A stretch of DNA of 64,000 bases, taken from Urechis unicinctus (taxonomy: Eukaryota > Annelida > Polychaeta > Xenopneusta > Urechidae). The position numbers and the translations under genes were made by a program. This document shows, piece by piece, positions 12,839 to 24,300 of the stretch. The stretch is taken from contig CM067354.1 in assembly GCA_034190875.2 (NCBI GenBank), positions 37,340,441-37,404,440 on the forward strand. The letters are read 5' to 3'. The notes below the pieces were generated by a model. The model made no database searches. It had not been told where the DNA came from and was given only the letters and a program-made list of their open reading frames with translations. Numbering within the stretch: position 1 is the stretch's first letter; every line of letters begins with the position of its first letter.

Positions 12839-13765
12839 TTGAGCGCCATTGCCCACGTGGACCGAACTCATTGCCCTAACCATTTGCTTATGGACAATTG
12901 TGCATGGGTGAACAGGTCGAATGTGCCCTTGTGTTTTTGTCAGTATACTTCAATAGAATGTTCCAATGGAACATTCTTCGGTCTGAAGATGGCACATCTG
13001 GCATTCAGTGCTTCAGGGCAGTTACCCTCTACAATGCAAGTGAAGAACAACTGCCCAATATGCATATGCTGCAGCAAATCTGGCAAAAAGCATTCTATCA
13101 CAGGCAGCGAGATCCATCTGCATTCCAGATATTCTACAAGCAGGTTGTATCAGAGGCTGAAGAGAAGGCAGAACCTCCAACCTTGCCCAGTTATCGTAAA
13201 GCCCCACGACCGACAGATGATGCCTCTTCTGCGCCAACACATAGGTATAACAGCACAGATGGTTCTAACGGCAGCAATAGAGTCTGTCTGGTGAATTAAG
13301 CAGAATATTTGAACAGAAGGGATTTTATCTGGTGTCCCACATTGAATCCCTCCTCCTTAAACTCCTCCCATGGAAAGTCCAAAAAAATTACAACAGATGT
13401 GCAGGACATGTATTCCATAGATGTTGACATAGAACTTCATAAGGTACAACTAGGTATGGTCCCAGATCTCATCAAGTCCAGTAATCCAGATGGTATGACG
13501 ATCAAGGATGTTTGATTCCGCACCTTTGGGTAAGACCATATCAAGTGAAGTGCACTCTATGCCCTGCTTGTACTTCAGTAATACGTGCTATGGCAGAGAG
13601 AACCTTTTCAGTTCTCTGGAGGGTGAAACGTACTTGAGGTCTACCATGGCCCACGTAAGGCTGAACAATGCAACGATGCTGCACATCTATAAGGAACTAA
13701 CAGACATACTACACTTGAAAGACATTGGTCAAATGTTAACTGGATGTCTATTGTATTTCCTATGA
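12839..13765 (+). pseudogene. Broken C-terminal part of a hAT transposase (ZMYM1/DUF4371 type)
   Basis: Three overlapping plus-strand frames each carry pieces of one family. Around 13160-13210 is PTLPSYRKAPRPTDD, matching the Pro/Arg-rich region before the second half of DUF4371-type hAT transposases. At 13400-13510 is the stretch before the dimerisation domain. At 13590-13730 is the hAT C-terminal dimerisation motif, split by a frameshift: AERTFSVLWRV in one frame and TYLRSTMAHVRL in the next. Several frame changes and the missing N-terminal half show a dead copy. It is unrelated to the lamin apart from location. Confidence 0.7.
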
Positions 13766-14897
13766 TAGGTATCACCTACATTACATTTGTATAATCAGAT
13801 TTAGATTGGTTATGATAAATGTATAGGAGAGTACCTTAGTTTGGATATTTGACCAGTGCACCCTAGATCTATCTAAGAATACACTGTGATCCTTTTGTAT
13901 TGAAACATTACCATGTTTCAAAGTCTACTTCCCTAGATTATTGATAATTAGATGGACAATTAAGTATTACATAACACTTGCCTTTTAAATGTTTTTGTTT
14001 TTAGTGGATTTGCAATTCAGGTATTTCATTTAAGTATTTTCATTGAGCATTTGAGGTCAGGAACTCAGCGATGAAAGTATTGTAAATTTTTTTTTTGGGT
14101 GGGGGGGTGATAAATTTTCAGGCTTGTATTGAATAAGATGTTGCAATTCTTGACTTCCTATCTGCATGTTAACATGTCATTATCTATTAAATTATTATAT
14201 TGAATTATAGAATACATGGTTGGTTGGGTAGTTCTCAAAAATGTATTACTTATGGATGGTTCATTTGGCCTATGGCCAAATTATCTGGAATATGCCCCCC
14301 CCCCCCCCCACCCTTATGATTAAAGTATTCTTTATGCCACCGCACTTTGTATTAATGGAGAACTTAAGCTTTGGAAAGGCTGCAGCTTTTAGTGGTATAA
14401 TCTAGATCCGAATCTGGAGTGGTTTGCGGGATAATCTGAGCGGATGGGAGTTATCAAGTGAATAAAATATCCATGCATGATTATGCACGATAAAAAAAAT
14501 TAAACTTCATTAATCAAAACAGCGGCGCCAAGATTCAAATCTCGCATTATTGAATATAATGAAACCTGGTCCAAGTCTACAAGTCTATTATTCCACTTCA
14601 TGATAACATGACCGATATTGAAAGTGCCCCGAAGCACAACAACGATAAGGTTTTTTCGGCGGAAAACACTACGTTTTATGGCTTTGATTGTGTAGCTGGC
14701 TTGTGTGTCATCTGTGGAGTTAATCACATGACTGTAGTCATTAAATATGAGCTCGTACAAGAACGCCCTGGTACAAGGGCGTGTTGCGCTAGATGAGCTA
14801 GAAGTCCAGCGGAATTTAGTGCCGGCTACCATAAGCGTCGGTTACAGCATTGTCTACCTAAGATTTGACAATGACGCCGAAGAACAGCCTGGGAGGC
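13766..14897. other. No gene seen
   Basis: AT-rich sequence with homopolymers (poly-G near 14098, poly-C near 14297). Open frames at 14500-14832 (minus) and 14608-14796 (plus) overlap each other and show no recognisable motif. Confidence 0.5.
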
Positions 14898-14981
14898 GAT
14901 GTGAGGAACAGGGCCCTCGATGTGAGGAACAGGGCCCTCGATGTGAGCAACAGGGCCCTCGATGTGAGGAACAGGGCCCTC
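14898..14981. repeat. 21-bp tandem repeat, four copies
   Basis: Unit GATGTGAGGAACAGGGCCCTC, one copy with a C for G. Because 21 is a multiple of three, the plus frame reads RCEEQGP four times within an open frame from 14747 to 15040. That frame has no recognisable homology, so coding is not assumed. Confidence 0.9.
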
Positions 14982-15524
14982 GGAAGAGCAGTGATGAGAG
15001 CTCCTTATGGGCACAGTCTATGACAATTACAAGGCTTTAGCTAGAGAAGGCCATTCAATAACCTTCTGCTGTGATTGTTCAAATTTCTTGCTTGTTAGAG
15101 GAGAGCTACTGTAGAGGGACTACCCTAACCTAAGTATCGTAAATTGCAGAACTTCAATTTGAAATGACTGGATGTTGCTCACGCAGACAGACCCTCGCGT
15201 TGTAGCCTTTTGCACCTCAAAGGCCATCCGTTTTGGGGTCAACTGTGATCGTATGGATTGTCATAAAGGGTTGTGAGCGTAATCCTGAGAGAGAGGCTTG
15301 TATCTTTGCCAGCAGGCACCGCACTGTGTAATTAACGTCCGTCTGGCAAAGCTGTATCGGCTGTGCTGTCCCCAGTTACCAGTAGCATATTGCAACAACT
15401 GAACACCTCTGTGTAGATACCGTCGCTGTGAACGACTTGGATGATTGGTGCCTTGGGTCAAATGACGTATACTTTGGACTGGTTCAACCCTGAAGTAAAT
15501 GAGACAATTGCATGCCAGTGAAGA

Positions 15525-15836
15525 ACTGCAGGAAAAGTAAGGAGGCCCCGGGAGCTCAGTCTTCTTCAACAGTCATTTATATCTCTAGATGCCATTATTG
15601 AGCAGCCAGTGGTCGATCCAGCTCAGTCATTTAGGCTTGGGGAGATCACACAGCTGCATAAACTTGTCAAGTATGAGAGGGGTAAACGAGCTGCTCACTG
15701 TGGGGTTAACACACTGGGTGTTATCAATGGCGCCCTTGTGTTAATCAGCGTGGGTGTGGCTGTAACAGGTGGGGTGGTGCTGTCCACCTTTGTTGCAGCA
15801 CCTATAAAGCTGCGAAGTGTGACGCCACATTGTTGA
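15525..15836 (+). CDS. Unassigned frame with a hydrophobic segment
   Basis: An open plus-strand frame is clear of stops from about 15525 to the TGA at 15834-15836, with an ATG at 15609. It codes a charged stretch (QLHKLVKYERGKR) and then a long hydrophobic, Gly/Val-rich segment (VLISVGVAVTGGVVLSTFV) that could be one or two membrane helices. The frame stops soon after that segment and the next open frame (15830-16021) overlaps it by 7 bases. It may be a remnant of a longer membrane protein or an exon. The family was not recognised. Confidence 0.3.
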   Translation, partial: TAGKVRRPRELSLLQQSFISLDAIIEQPVVDPAQSFRLGEITQLHKLVKYERGKRAAHCGVNTLGVINGALVLISVGVAVTGGVVLSTFVAAPIKLRSVTPHC

Positions 15837-16785
15837 TAACGATCCAAACTGGCTCATTAACACCTTTTAATTGTGGCATTCTAGTTATGTGTGGGATGCA
15901 ATATCTCGGTGACGAATCGGAGAAGCCGATATCTTGTATAACAATAACGTTGGCCGTTTTCTCACCTTTTTTTATGGGCACAACGCTGTGTCAGGTGGGG
16001 CACTCCTTTGTAGCCCTATAGCAACAGGGCAGGAGACCACAGCCGGTGCCTGTAACAGCCTCTCAGGGGCTTAGAAGTTTATCAGACACAGGCATTTGAA
16101 TTAAATAAAAAGGTCCTAGTTGACAGTAAACTGACCACGACTACTAGCCATGTCTCTGACTTTACTCAGACTTTAAAGATCTGTCGGGGGATTCCCAGGA
16201 GCTAGCTGTCAGGTTATAGTTACAACTTGATGGTGATGGAAGTTGATGTTATTGAATGCAGGACTCTGTTATGGCATGCGTATTCTCGTCTGTTGGAAAT
16301 TGCAGGCCTAAACAGCCCACAACTCGCTTTTACTACACTGCGATTCAATGCCAATATTATCATTTCCTGCCCCCCACCTCAATTCGTATTCCACCATCGA
16401 GTCACCTTACAAACTTATCATATACCTGTGCCATTTCATACAGAATACTTAATTTCATTGTCATTTTATCATTTCTTAAACATGTACAGTGTGCAAAATG
16501 TTTGTAACATTGCTGCATTTTCAACATATATGTGAGTGTAACTCGTCAGTGCAGAAAGTTTTGACAAAACGGACACTGAAAATATGATTTCCTGTGGCAA
16601 GTATGTGGTTCAATAAGTACAAAATCTCTATGTTATACCCACACAAGATGCCTTTGTTTAATAGTTAAGACATTCAGAATCAAATGACTAAATACATAAA
16701 TAATGGAACAACAGTAGCACTTATTAAATTTAACAACATTGTATTACAAAAAAGCATCAGCAAAAGGGGTATAAAATGGATGCTT
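15837..16785. other. No gene seen; 3' flank of the PGAP4-like gene
   Basis: AT-rich sequence without recognisable coding. The last 100-200 bases probably hold the 3' UTR of the minus-strand gene that ends at 16786. Confidence 0.5.
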
Positions 16786-18000
16786 TCAGGAGCATTCCGA
16801 AACGTAGTTATACTCCTTGGAAAGATCCCTGAGAGTAGATGCTAATCCTATGTGCTGGGCAAGATTAGGTTCCACTCTTGATCCTTTGAGGTGATTTAAG
16901 GAGGCATATTTATCAATGGCAAAGTCTAGTGGAAATGTCTTTGTATTCACAACAGAACTAAGGTAATCAGTCAGATTGGTGACAGTAACAGCTGGGTAGA
17001 GTGAGGCAGGTAGGCAACAGCCAGGTGTAGGCATCATGTGGTATGTGTAGGTCGAAATGTGGCGCCACTTGTGGAAATAAACTCTACCTACAGAGATGGC
17101 GACAAATACACAATAAACAGCTCCCACAATAAAATGCAACATGCGAGTGGCTGAAATAGTCACAGTGACACCAAACATTCGCAACAGGTAGGGGTACACC
17201 AGCACTGACACAGAGCCACCCACCATAGCCACGCCAGCCAGCTCCAGCATGTTGGCTATGCCGTTAGAAAAGCCCTGGTTGCTTTCTACGGAGAAGAGTT
17301 TTATAAACAACCAGGGTACTCTGGCCTGACGTTCTTGCTGATGTTGCAAAATGAACTCGAGTACCTTGAATGCATTGTCCCGAATCAAACCATCGTCTTG
17401 AATGATTAACACATAGGTTGGTTTGTAGGTCAGAGCATGCTGCATACAGAATACGTAGTCATCTTTCTCTTTCTCCAACACCTCTGATTTGACTTCCACC
17501 TGACTAGAGTTGCCATAGCGAGTTACCATGGGGATGAACTGGGACAAGTAGGCGGACTCCATGTGATTTTCTGGCACAGCATCGACATTACAGAGGAACA
17601 TTTTCTTGTTATTGCCCAAGTGTGTGTCTGCTTGGGTCAGGCGGTGGAGCTTGGCGGCTACTTGGGTGAGGTAGCCCAGTTGTCCTGTCTTACAGTGAGA
17701 CACCCTATGCATTCGGTTGATGGTGGTGATACCAATAGCTACATCCACGTCATCACTTGAACGTTCCGTGACTAAAGGGGGCACATTCGTAAAATAATTG
17801 TTGGCTTCCTCAAGACGCCTTTGATTTTCCAACACTGCTTGCTGAACTTCGTATTGGCTCGACCAGCAGTAATACGAGTATGTCCAGTTTCGGCAGACAT
17901 AGGAGAGAGTGAAGAAAGTTAACAGGAATATTGGCATAGCCAGACAAAGACTTGGCTTATTTGTGGTCCATAAAAGGTGAATTGCACCTGAGCACGCCAT
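16786..18000 (-). CDS. PGAP4: PGAP4-like (TMEM246) GPI-anchor GalNAc transferase
   Basis: A single uninterrupted frame of 404 codons, matching the roughly 403 residues of vertebrate PGAP4. PGAP4 is a Golgi enzyme that adds N-acetylgalactosamine to the first mannose of GPI anchors. The protein shows an N-terminal membrane segment (about 20-36). Its glycosyltransferase half contains IIQDDG (residues 199-204), the likely acidic metal/sugar-nucleotide site. Two further membrane helices (about 251-274 and 286-306) interrupt the catalytic domain, an arrangement typical of this family. The C-terminal catalytic part includes PNLAQHIGLASTL. Possible N-glycosylation sites are N164 (NSS) and N342 (NLT). 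The first ATG at 18000 was chosen because it directly precedes the membrane segment. The gene is intronless. The assignment rests on length, topology and motif recall, not on alignment. Confidence 0.72.
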   Translation of the reverse strand: MACSGAIHLLWTTNKPSLCLAMPIFLLTFFTLSYVCRNWTYSYYCWSSQYEVQQAVLENQRRLEEANNYFTNVPPLVTERSSDDVDVAIGITTINRMHRVSHCKTGQLGYLTQVAAKLHRLTQADTHLGNNKKMFLCNVDAVPENHMESAYLSQFIPMVTRYGNSSQVEVKSEVLEKEKDDYVFCMQHALTYKPTYVLIIQDDGLIRDNAFKVLEFILQHQQERQARVPWLFIKLFSVESNQGFSNGIANMLELAGVAMVGGSVSVLVYPYLLRMFGVTVTISATRMLHFIVGAVYCVFVAISVGRVYFHKWRHISTYTYHMMPTPGCCLPASLYPAVTVTNLTDYLSSVVNTKTFPLDFAIDKYASLNHLKGSRVEPNLAQHIGLASTLRDLSKEYNYVSECS

Positions 18001-19161
18001 GGTGAGAGTATCTACTTGGTAAAGGTGCTTGCGTTAGTGAATGCTTGGCGTCTCCTCTGAAACATTCATCATAAACCCTGGTTGAGCTAGCGTACATAAA
18101 TATAAATGAAGTAAACAATTGGACTTGGATAGTTTTTTTACAGGCATAAATGTAAAAAAAAATGGAAGGTATTCACCAAGTGAAGTTCTATTCACAGAAA
18201 GGTTAGATGTTATTTAATGAAATGTTAATTTCCGAGATGAAAGCAAATTCAGATGGTCGTAGTCGCTCTGGAACCTAGATTATATTTGATTAGCACACAT
18301 GCACTCCAGTCGTAAAATGGCACAAGTCTCTGATAGCTAAGGGGTGTGGGCATGCAGGCCTCGTAAGGTCGGTGTATATACCGTCTTTTCGTTTTTGGTT
18401 TTGAAACCAAAAACAAAAACGAACAACAGTAACTAAACCGCGTTTCATTTGCGACAACAAAAAAGTGGACAATACTTAACAGATTCATTTTTTGTCGTGG
18501 TCAAATGGAAAACGAGTGGTGCTGCAATGTTTTTACTGATACAAGCGGCAGGATAGGTTGGTTAGTATCCAGACTGTTTGTCTCATTTTTGTTCGTTTTG
18601 GGTATTTGGTTTTGATTAGCAAAAAACATACAGACAGTATATACACGGACCTCGTACACCCGAGGCATTAATTTTCAACGGTTATAGATGGCCTGTATGG
18701 TTAACAGCACTTAATAGTAATGTAAATGTGCCCTAGAAAACTCGGCTAAGATAACCACCACCGGCCCAGATAACCGCGCTAAGCTCATTAGGCTCGGTTC
18801 AGATTACCACTTCAAGCTCAGATGGTCACTACCGGCTCAGATGGTTACCACTTACCATTTTCTTAGCTTGATGCCAGCAACATACAGACGGCAATGCAGA
18901 GGAGGAGATAGAAAGGTTACCTCTTCACTGAAGATGTCAGCTTTACTGTTAGCATCAGATATCGACCTCGACATGTTATGCTGTCCCGCCATGCCCAAGC
19001 GAACGCTTCCAGCAGCCACAGGCCGTACCACCATTGATCGACGAGTCGCCCCGTATGCACCTCACACACGCCCGGGAAGCGTTCCTTACCATTGTTGTTG
19101 CCGGCCTTTCCCGTAAATAGGACGAATTTTGCGACGAACGTGCTTTAACTTCCTTCATAAC
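18001..19161. other. Non-coding upstream of PGAP4-like gene, with a perfect palindrome
   Basis: No coding exon was seen. At 18391-18414 lies a near-perfect palindrome, GTTTTTGGTTT facing GAAACCAAAAAC. Around 18740-18850 short degenerate repeats of CAGATAACCAC / CTCAGATGGT occur. Confidence 0.5.
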
Positions 19162-19957
19162 TAGCTCTTTCGAACTAAGTACGGGAGTATGCACTCCCTC
19201 TTAGTTCTGGCGTCCAACGATAATTCCCGACATAAGTCAACGGAATTATCAAGAGTTCCGCTGCTTTACCTAGTTTTAGCTAATAAAATCAACTCACCAA
19301 ACATTTATAGGAACAGAAGCTGAATTTCAGCAACAACAGTATCCTGTGAATAAGTATTTTGGCCTAAAACACACCAAACGGTAGTATCTGAGCCCGACTT
19401 GGCAAAATGGCGGCGAGGCTGCGGAAACTAACCAGCGGGAGTATACACCAATTGGAACATAGGCGAGACAGCTCACAAGACGCGGGTTCACAGGGACCAT
19501 TTGTGGCACGAAGCTAAAAGCTAAAATGACCTTGTCTAACATGTAGAAAAGGCCATTAACATTCACTGTCGCACAATTATCACACCGAATCACGAAGAAA
19601 GCAACGAAAACCTGGGGAAAAGGCGACAGGAATTATCAGCTTATTTACATCGGAAGTTTCTGGGGCTGTCTGGGATATCGTCCTCCGCGCTTGTATTTCG
19701 GAAGAAAATATCACCGGTAAACTTGGAAAGTTATCGAAAATATAGTTTTCCGCAGACGATAGGAATATGAAACATTATCTCGAACCGAATTAGATCATAA
19801 CTTTCGACACTGATCGCCCGAAACTCGTCAGAACATGCATATTTCGTGAAAAAAGTGGTGAGTTCTGGGTTGATCGAATGCATCGACCAAAAAATTTAGC
19901 TTAAACTGTTGGACCGACAAGGTGATAAATAGAACCTGACGTTGGTCTTTTGGGCTA
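19162..19957. mobile_element. Non-autonomous hAT-type element, copy 1, with an 8-bp target duplication
   Basis: The 796-bp element starts TAGCTCTTTC and ends CTTTTGGGCTA. It is flanked on both sides by TTCATAAC (19154-19161 and 19958-19965), the 8-bp target duplication expected of hAT transposition. Diverged copies occur at 29239-37291 (interrupted) and 52966-53670. No long frame is shared, so it is a passive element. The minus frame at 19327-19593 is conserved only because the DNA is repeated. Confidence 0.8.
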
Positions 19958-19965
19958 TTCATAAC

Positions 19966-20916
19966 AGGCAAGGCACCCGCCCCTGGTGCTTTGATGCACA
20001 GCGATTTACCGACCGGTCATCTATGTATATACATTAAGTTTATGTATATACAGAAGATAGAAAAATAAACCCAAGAGGGACAACAGTTTCGCCACCAGCT
20101 TACCAAAAATCTCGCCGCAACCATTTTCAGTCATGTTTTGCCAGTTTACGAGCTTGTCGCGCCCCATATCCATGGAAAATATGTGGTTCTACCTGACAAA
20201 ACCATCCGCCCGCATTTGCAATCCTATAGGATACTTAATTCGAGTTCAAATGATCTTTGTTGGCGAAACCGCTGCCGGCCGATCGGCCAATGCAAATCCC
20301 TGTGTTTTGATAATCTGATGCCAGCGCAGTATGAGATATTGAAAGAATTGAACAGCGCGGACGCTTTCAGAGGCGAAGTTTCTTTGCCTACCTGCATCAA
20401 GGATAGTTTATTTCCACCTCAGTCTTTCTGTATGTAAGTCTATCTGTCTGTTTGTTTCTGATTAAAAGTGCACGAATGATTGTCTCAGACCAGTGATTAA
20501 TGAATTATATTTAGGGTAATACCTGTATGTTTTCTATTGCCAGGATGCTTTGCGAAGACTCTCAATCCTTGGGAGGTGTTTCCCAGCTAGTATATACCGC
20601 CTTTTGATGGGAAAATATAGTCGGCCCCCGGCCTGTGCTATCGGAACAAGCGCCTTGTATCGAAGCTGATCGGCGTCTGCGTGTTTCACCACCTCGGCGA
20701 AGGTGACAGCTGCGTGTCCTCGGTATCTGACAGTTCGTACGAGCGAAAAACGCTCGTAAATGTGCGAGTTTTTTTCCACCCCCTACACCACCCAAACAAA
20801 CGCATACATACACGCATACATTTACGAACGCATACACCCACCGCCTCACCCACCGCCTCTCCATCCCTCCCAAAAGGCTCAGTTAGCAGGTTAGATATAC
20901 ACATTACGGTCACTCG
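19966..20916. other. No gene recognised
   Basis: Two overlapping plus frames (20133-20318 and 20138-20437) and antisense frames at 20534-20913 show no known motif. The stretch 20760-20850 contains degenerate CGCATACA repeats. Confidence 0.45.
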
Positions 20917-21359
20917 CAGGGGCGTAGCTTGGATGGAAATAATGTGTAGGCCGAATTCTAGGTGGGGGTTCTGGGAGCGTGCTTTTGACCTTAGAATGTC
21001 AGAGGTGCGTTTTGGCGTATATTTGGTACAAATAAGGATGTTTCATAGACCATATATATCATGACATTTTACTTAGATTTAAGTCTCATGACTGGAATAA
21101 ATTTGACAGCAACTGAACGTTGATTTTATATTGTTAATTAATACACTATTTGCTGGCTATTTTCCACTTGAGGTTTGTTTCCTGCATTAACATAATTATA
21201 TTTTTGAATTAAATATATTCTATGCCGTTATGTTAAACAATATATGCTTAACCCCTCGAGTATTTTGTATACCTTATGAATGTTTTTCATAAAATATCTG
21301 TGATTATTGCAAATAAAAGACAAGAGGAAAAACTAGCGACATCAACTTTCAACATCTGA

Positions 21360-24300
21360 ATGCGTTTCGAGTCAATGTCAAAGTAACATTAATCCAACGT
21401 CAATTTATAAAAAGTCTACTTTTCTGCATTTCTCTGAGGGAAACACGTTAATCACTTTGTCAACATCGAAGTTCATGTCCTTGTGTACAGGGCTTACGAC
21501 GACAGCCTGTCAGACGTCATTGTTGTTCGCAATAGCTTTTTATGCGTTTCATTCCACTAAATGACCTTTCACATGTGGCCGACGTTGGTGGCATGGTCAA
21601 AAGGACCCAGATGATGGTACAAATGCAAGGATGTTCGGCTCTCGTAGAGTCAGGCAACAGAGGTAGATGTTAATCGTAACAAGAGTGAATTGGATATTTT
21701 GCTTGATGATGTGTTTGTATCGCATGATGTGTTTCAATGCACCGGTGCCGTGATAGCAATTACCAAACAGCTATTGATGCACTTTGGTAAATCAATTGTT
21801 GGCTGTTGTACTAAAGCTGGTAAAGAAATTATTCCTTCAAAGAAGCCTTTTTCCAGAAAAATTGCGAGATGGTTAGAGATTGTAAAACCAGAGAAAGAAC
21901 AATCACTTTTCTGGCATTGGATATGGCTCGAGTGTGGCAAAACTAGCAAAGGCACTGTGTATGACATAATGAAGCAGTCACGTCATAAATATCATTATGC
22001 CGTACGCGCAGCCAAAACAAATGATTTCGATATAAAGAAGGCAAATTCTGACTTTTGGTGTGAACTAAAAAAGAATCCAAACTGTAAGAGTGTACCTACT
22101 GTGGTAGATAATGCAAGTGGACCAGTGCCTATTGCAAACCTTTTTCTGGATAAATACTCGGCGTTATTCAATAGTGTTCCCACAAACGACAATAAAATGC
22201 GTGATGTGATGAAAGCGGTTAATGCTGGTATTAGTAATGACAGCACAAGATATCATGTTGTAACATCATCTGTTTTATATGAATGTATAGGAAAGTTGAA
22301 GAGTAACAAAAGCGATGGCAATCGTGAGCTTTTTCCTGACCATTTGATTAACGGGACGCCCAAACTTAATGGTCTGTTATGTAAACTAATCAATGCTATG
22401 ATTTCACATGGCCATACAGCTGATAATTTATTAAATTCAACGATTGTTTCGATACCAAAAGATATGAGATCAGCATTAAGTTGTAGTGATAATTACAGGG
22501 GAATTGCATTATGTAGTGCTATTTGTAAAGTTTTAGATATGATAATACTAAAACCGTATGGTAATGTTTTGTGTACGTCTGATCTTCAATTTGGCTTCAA
22601 AAAGGGACATTCTACAATCCTTTGCACGACTATATATAACGAAACAATAAGTTATTATACGCAAAGAAATAGTGATGTTTTTAGTTGTTTGTTAGATGCT
22701 AGTAAAGCTTTGACAGGGTACATTATGGAAAATTATTTTAATAGCTACTGCAGCGTAAAGTGCCTCCGCTTATAGTTAGGTTTCTTATGGATAGCTATAC
22801 TAGACAGACTATATCTGTTTAATGGAATGCATGCTTATCAAAAGAGTGCTATGTATTAAACGGTGTTAAGCAAGGTGGTGCTATATCACCGATATTATTT
22901 ACTATGTACATTGACGAGCTGATACAAAGGTTAAAAAAGTCTGGACTAGGCTGTCATATAGGCAGCGACTATGTAGGTGCGCTTGGTTATGCTGATGACA
23001 TTACATTAATCAGTCCAAGTCTCATTGCATTGAACAATATGTTGAAAATATGTGAACGATTTGCTGATGAATATAACCAAAGATTGTAGAACAATTCTAT
23101 AATCTTTGATATAACGTGGTTTTTAATCCGTTGAAAACAAAATATGTCAGGGCAGTAAATGAATTTGATAAGGTGATATTGTATGGGCCACAACTATTAA
23201 ACACTTGGGGAACGTCATTGATAACAAGTTGAATGATTATAGTGATTGCACATTAAAATGTTCTATATTTAATGTTGCTTTTAACAAAATGATGGGGAAC
23301 TTTGGTGAGTTGCATAACAGTACATTGTGCAAATTATTCAATTCCTATTGCTGAAGTTTGGACCATTGATTCTGATGGTTATAAAAAAAAAATATGTGTT
23401 CAATGGAATAAGGCTGTTAGGAGAATACTCCTTCCAATCGTTTCGCATACTTGGGTACTAGGGCCATTAAGTGGCCAACTACACATTAGCGTTTCGTTAT
23501 GCATAAAAACGTTGAAAATGATTGCCCAAATGAATCACAGTGACAATGCAGTAGTTCAGTATGTGATGTGACGTTCAATATCACCCAAATTATTAAGAAA
23601 GAGTCGTTAACAGATGAACAGAAGGGATTGGTCTGTACCTTTAATACTTTGTTTTGTGTTAAAAACAATGAAATTATGATTGATGAATTCGACGATCTAA
23701 TGATTTATTTGATGATACAAGATATTTTAGTATCGTAACAGTTTTATTTCTTTTCTGTTGAATGTTGCACTTTAGTTTAAATTGATGTATCACAATTATT
23801 GTTTATGTAGGTACCTTGAGTACGAAATGAACATATAAATAAGTCCTTGCACGTCTGCTGAAGGGTGTCTTGAGTCTTGAAGCTTTAATGTCTGCCATAC
23901 TCAATCTAACTCTCCATCTAGCAATTTCCGACTTGAATGCCTCGTACGTTTGAGGAAGGTCGGGGGCAAAGGCGGTATATATTGTCGGCAGCATATTATC
24001 TCGCAGGTCAGCCAGTTTGGAAGGCAATAAGTGTTGCGCACAGTACCGAACTTCATTACCCAGGATGCGAGTTTCCATTTCCTGAACTAAAAGGTCGAGG
24101 AAAATATAATACAAAGTGACCCTGTAGTAATCGGACACCGTTTCGACATCAGGGTTAGCTCTGTTCTGCTGTCGACCAGCTCTTCTCGGGATTGATGGTC
24201 GAAAGTCAAAATCGGCGCTAACATCTACGGCCTTGTCGTAAAGAGCATCCCAAACATACTGGTCAGCCCTTTCATCGTTGCACAGCTTAATAACTACGCG

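Noticed and set aside
14826-15014. Minus-strand HIEGPVP-repeat frame
   Set aside because: Shadow of the 21-bp tandem repeat.
19327-19593. 88-codon minus frame also present at 53075-53278
   Set aside because: Similarity comes from the repeated hAT-type element; frames are interrupted differently in each copy.
20138-20437. 99-codon plus frame
   Set aside because: Two overlapping frames of similar length, no family match and no conserved neighbour.
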